Shown: piece after piece, positions 41,255 through 41,331 of the stretch | How positions within the stretch are numbered: the first letter of the stretch is position 1 | Layout: each line of letters starts with the position of its first letter | DNA from: Curtobacterium sp. VKM Ac-1376 | GTDB lineage: Bacteria > Actinomycetota > Actinomycetes > Actinomycetales > Microbacteriaceae | Direction of reading: 5' to 3' | NCBI RefSeq assembly: GCF_015351025.1 | Contig: NZ_JADKRV010000021.1 | Location: 1-41,331, forward strand | DNA: 41,331 bases | Program-made: the position numbers and the translations under genes | Notes under the pieces: model-generated | The model's database searches: none | What the model saw: only the letters and a program-made list of their open reading frames with translations | Told to the model about the DNA's origin: nothing

Positions 41255-41331
41255 CTAGCTGTACTGCCCAGGGACGTTGGTCAACCGTGTGATGGGTGAC
41301 CGGTTCCCGATGGCGGTGTGGGGCCGGTGGT
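41255..41331 (-). mobile_element. IS481-family transposase, C-terminal end (partial)
   Basis: On the minus strand the right edge encodes HRPHTAIGNRSPITRLTNVP and a short tail ending at a TAG stop (41257-41255). This matches the C-terminus of IS481-type DDE transposases (YN-HRPH-A-G, with ITRL-N-G---). The rest lies beyond the window. The element end should fall between 41206 and 41255, but no inverted repeat could be set because the partner end is absent. Confidence 0.7.

Overview
The window is very GC-rich DNA whose genes use almost only G or C at the third codon position, as in high-GC Gram-positive bacteria. The gene content points to the family Microbacteriaceae, perhaps a Curtobacterium-like plant or soil actinobacterium. 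The pointers are a secreted Rpf-like transglycosylase with LysM, two LytR-CpsA-Psr ligases, a six-gene Mrp antiporter operon with MrpA and MrpB fused, ThrE, GAF-ANTAR, FCD-type GntR regulators and many apparently leaderless genes. The genus is an inference; family membership is more secure. Nearly all of the window looks like ordinary chromosome. The only mobile DNA seen is the end of an IS481-type transposase at the right edge.

Layout. 1-11.5 kb: lipid kinase, GAF-ANTAR regulator, shortened AraC regulator, stress-type SDR, Dabb and RidA-like small proteins, pyruvate oxidase/dehydrogenase (poxB), PAP2 phosphatase, SoxR, YdcF-like and DUF1801 proteins, aldo/keto reductase and an MFS exporter. 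11.6-17.9 kb: the mrpACDEFG cation/proton antiporter operon on the minus strand, with a four-base stop/start overlap at every junction. 18-21 kb: a compact sugar-acid-type cluster (two SDRs, FCD-GntR, SMP-30 lactonase) around a divergent promoter carrying a perfect inverted repeat. 21-24.4 kb: RlmC, then the Rpf-like protein behind a structured 5' leader, then an LCP ligase. 24.4-30.9 kb: MarR/MMPL divergent pair, a second GntR, a second LCP ligase with a LytR_C tail, an EEP-family hydrolase and a secreted protein of unknown function. 31-37 kb: a second stress SDR, an orphan protein, TetR, DUF2795, ThrE, OsmC and a zinc alcohol dehydrogenase. 37-41.3 kb: gamma-glutamyltransferase, a secreted B-lectin/M23 peptidase, a HicA/HicB-like toxin-antitoxin pair and the IS481 remnant.

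Themes. Much of the region concerns stress (SoxR, OsmC, two YdaD-like SDRs, PoxB, Mrp) and cell-wall building or remodelling (Rpf, two LCP proteins, M23, GGT). The most interesting non-coding signals are: (1) a fixed arrangement of a -10-like hexamer ending 6-7 nt before the start codon in about 18 genes, the expected grammar of leaderless transcripts; (2) four related hairpin elements at gene ends, probably a dispersed terminator repeat family; (3) a 130-nt leader before the Rpf gene with competing stems and a 35-codon upstream frame whose stop overlaps the rpf start; (4) palindromic operators in the SDR/GntR, MarR/MMPL and HicAB promoters. No tRNA, rRNA or CRISPR array was seen.
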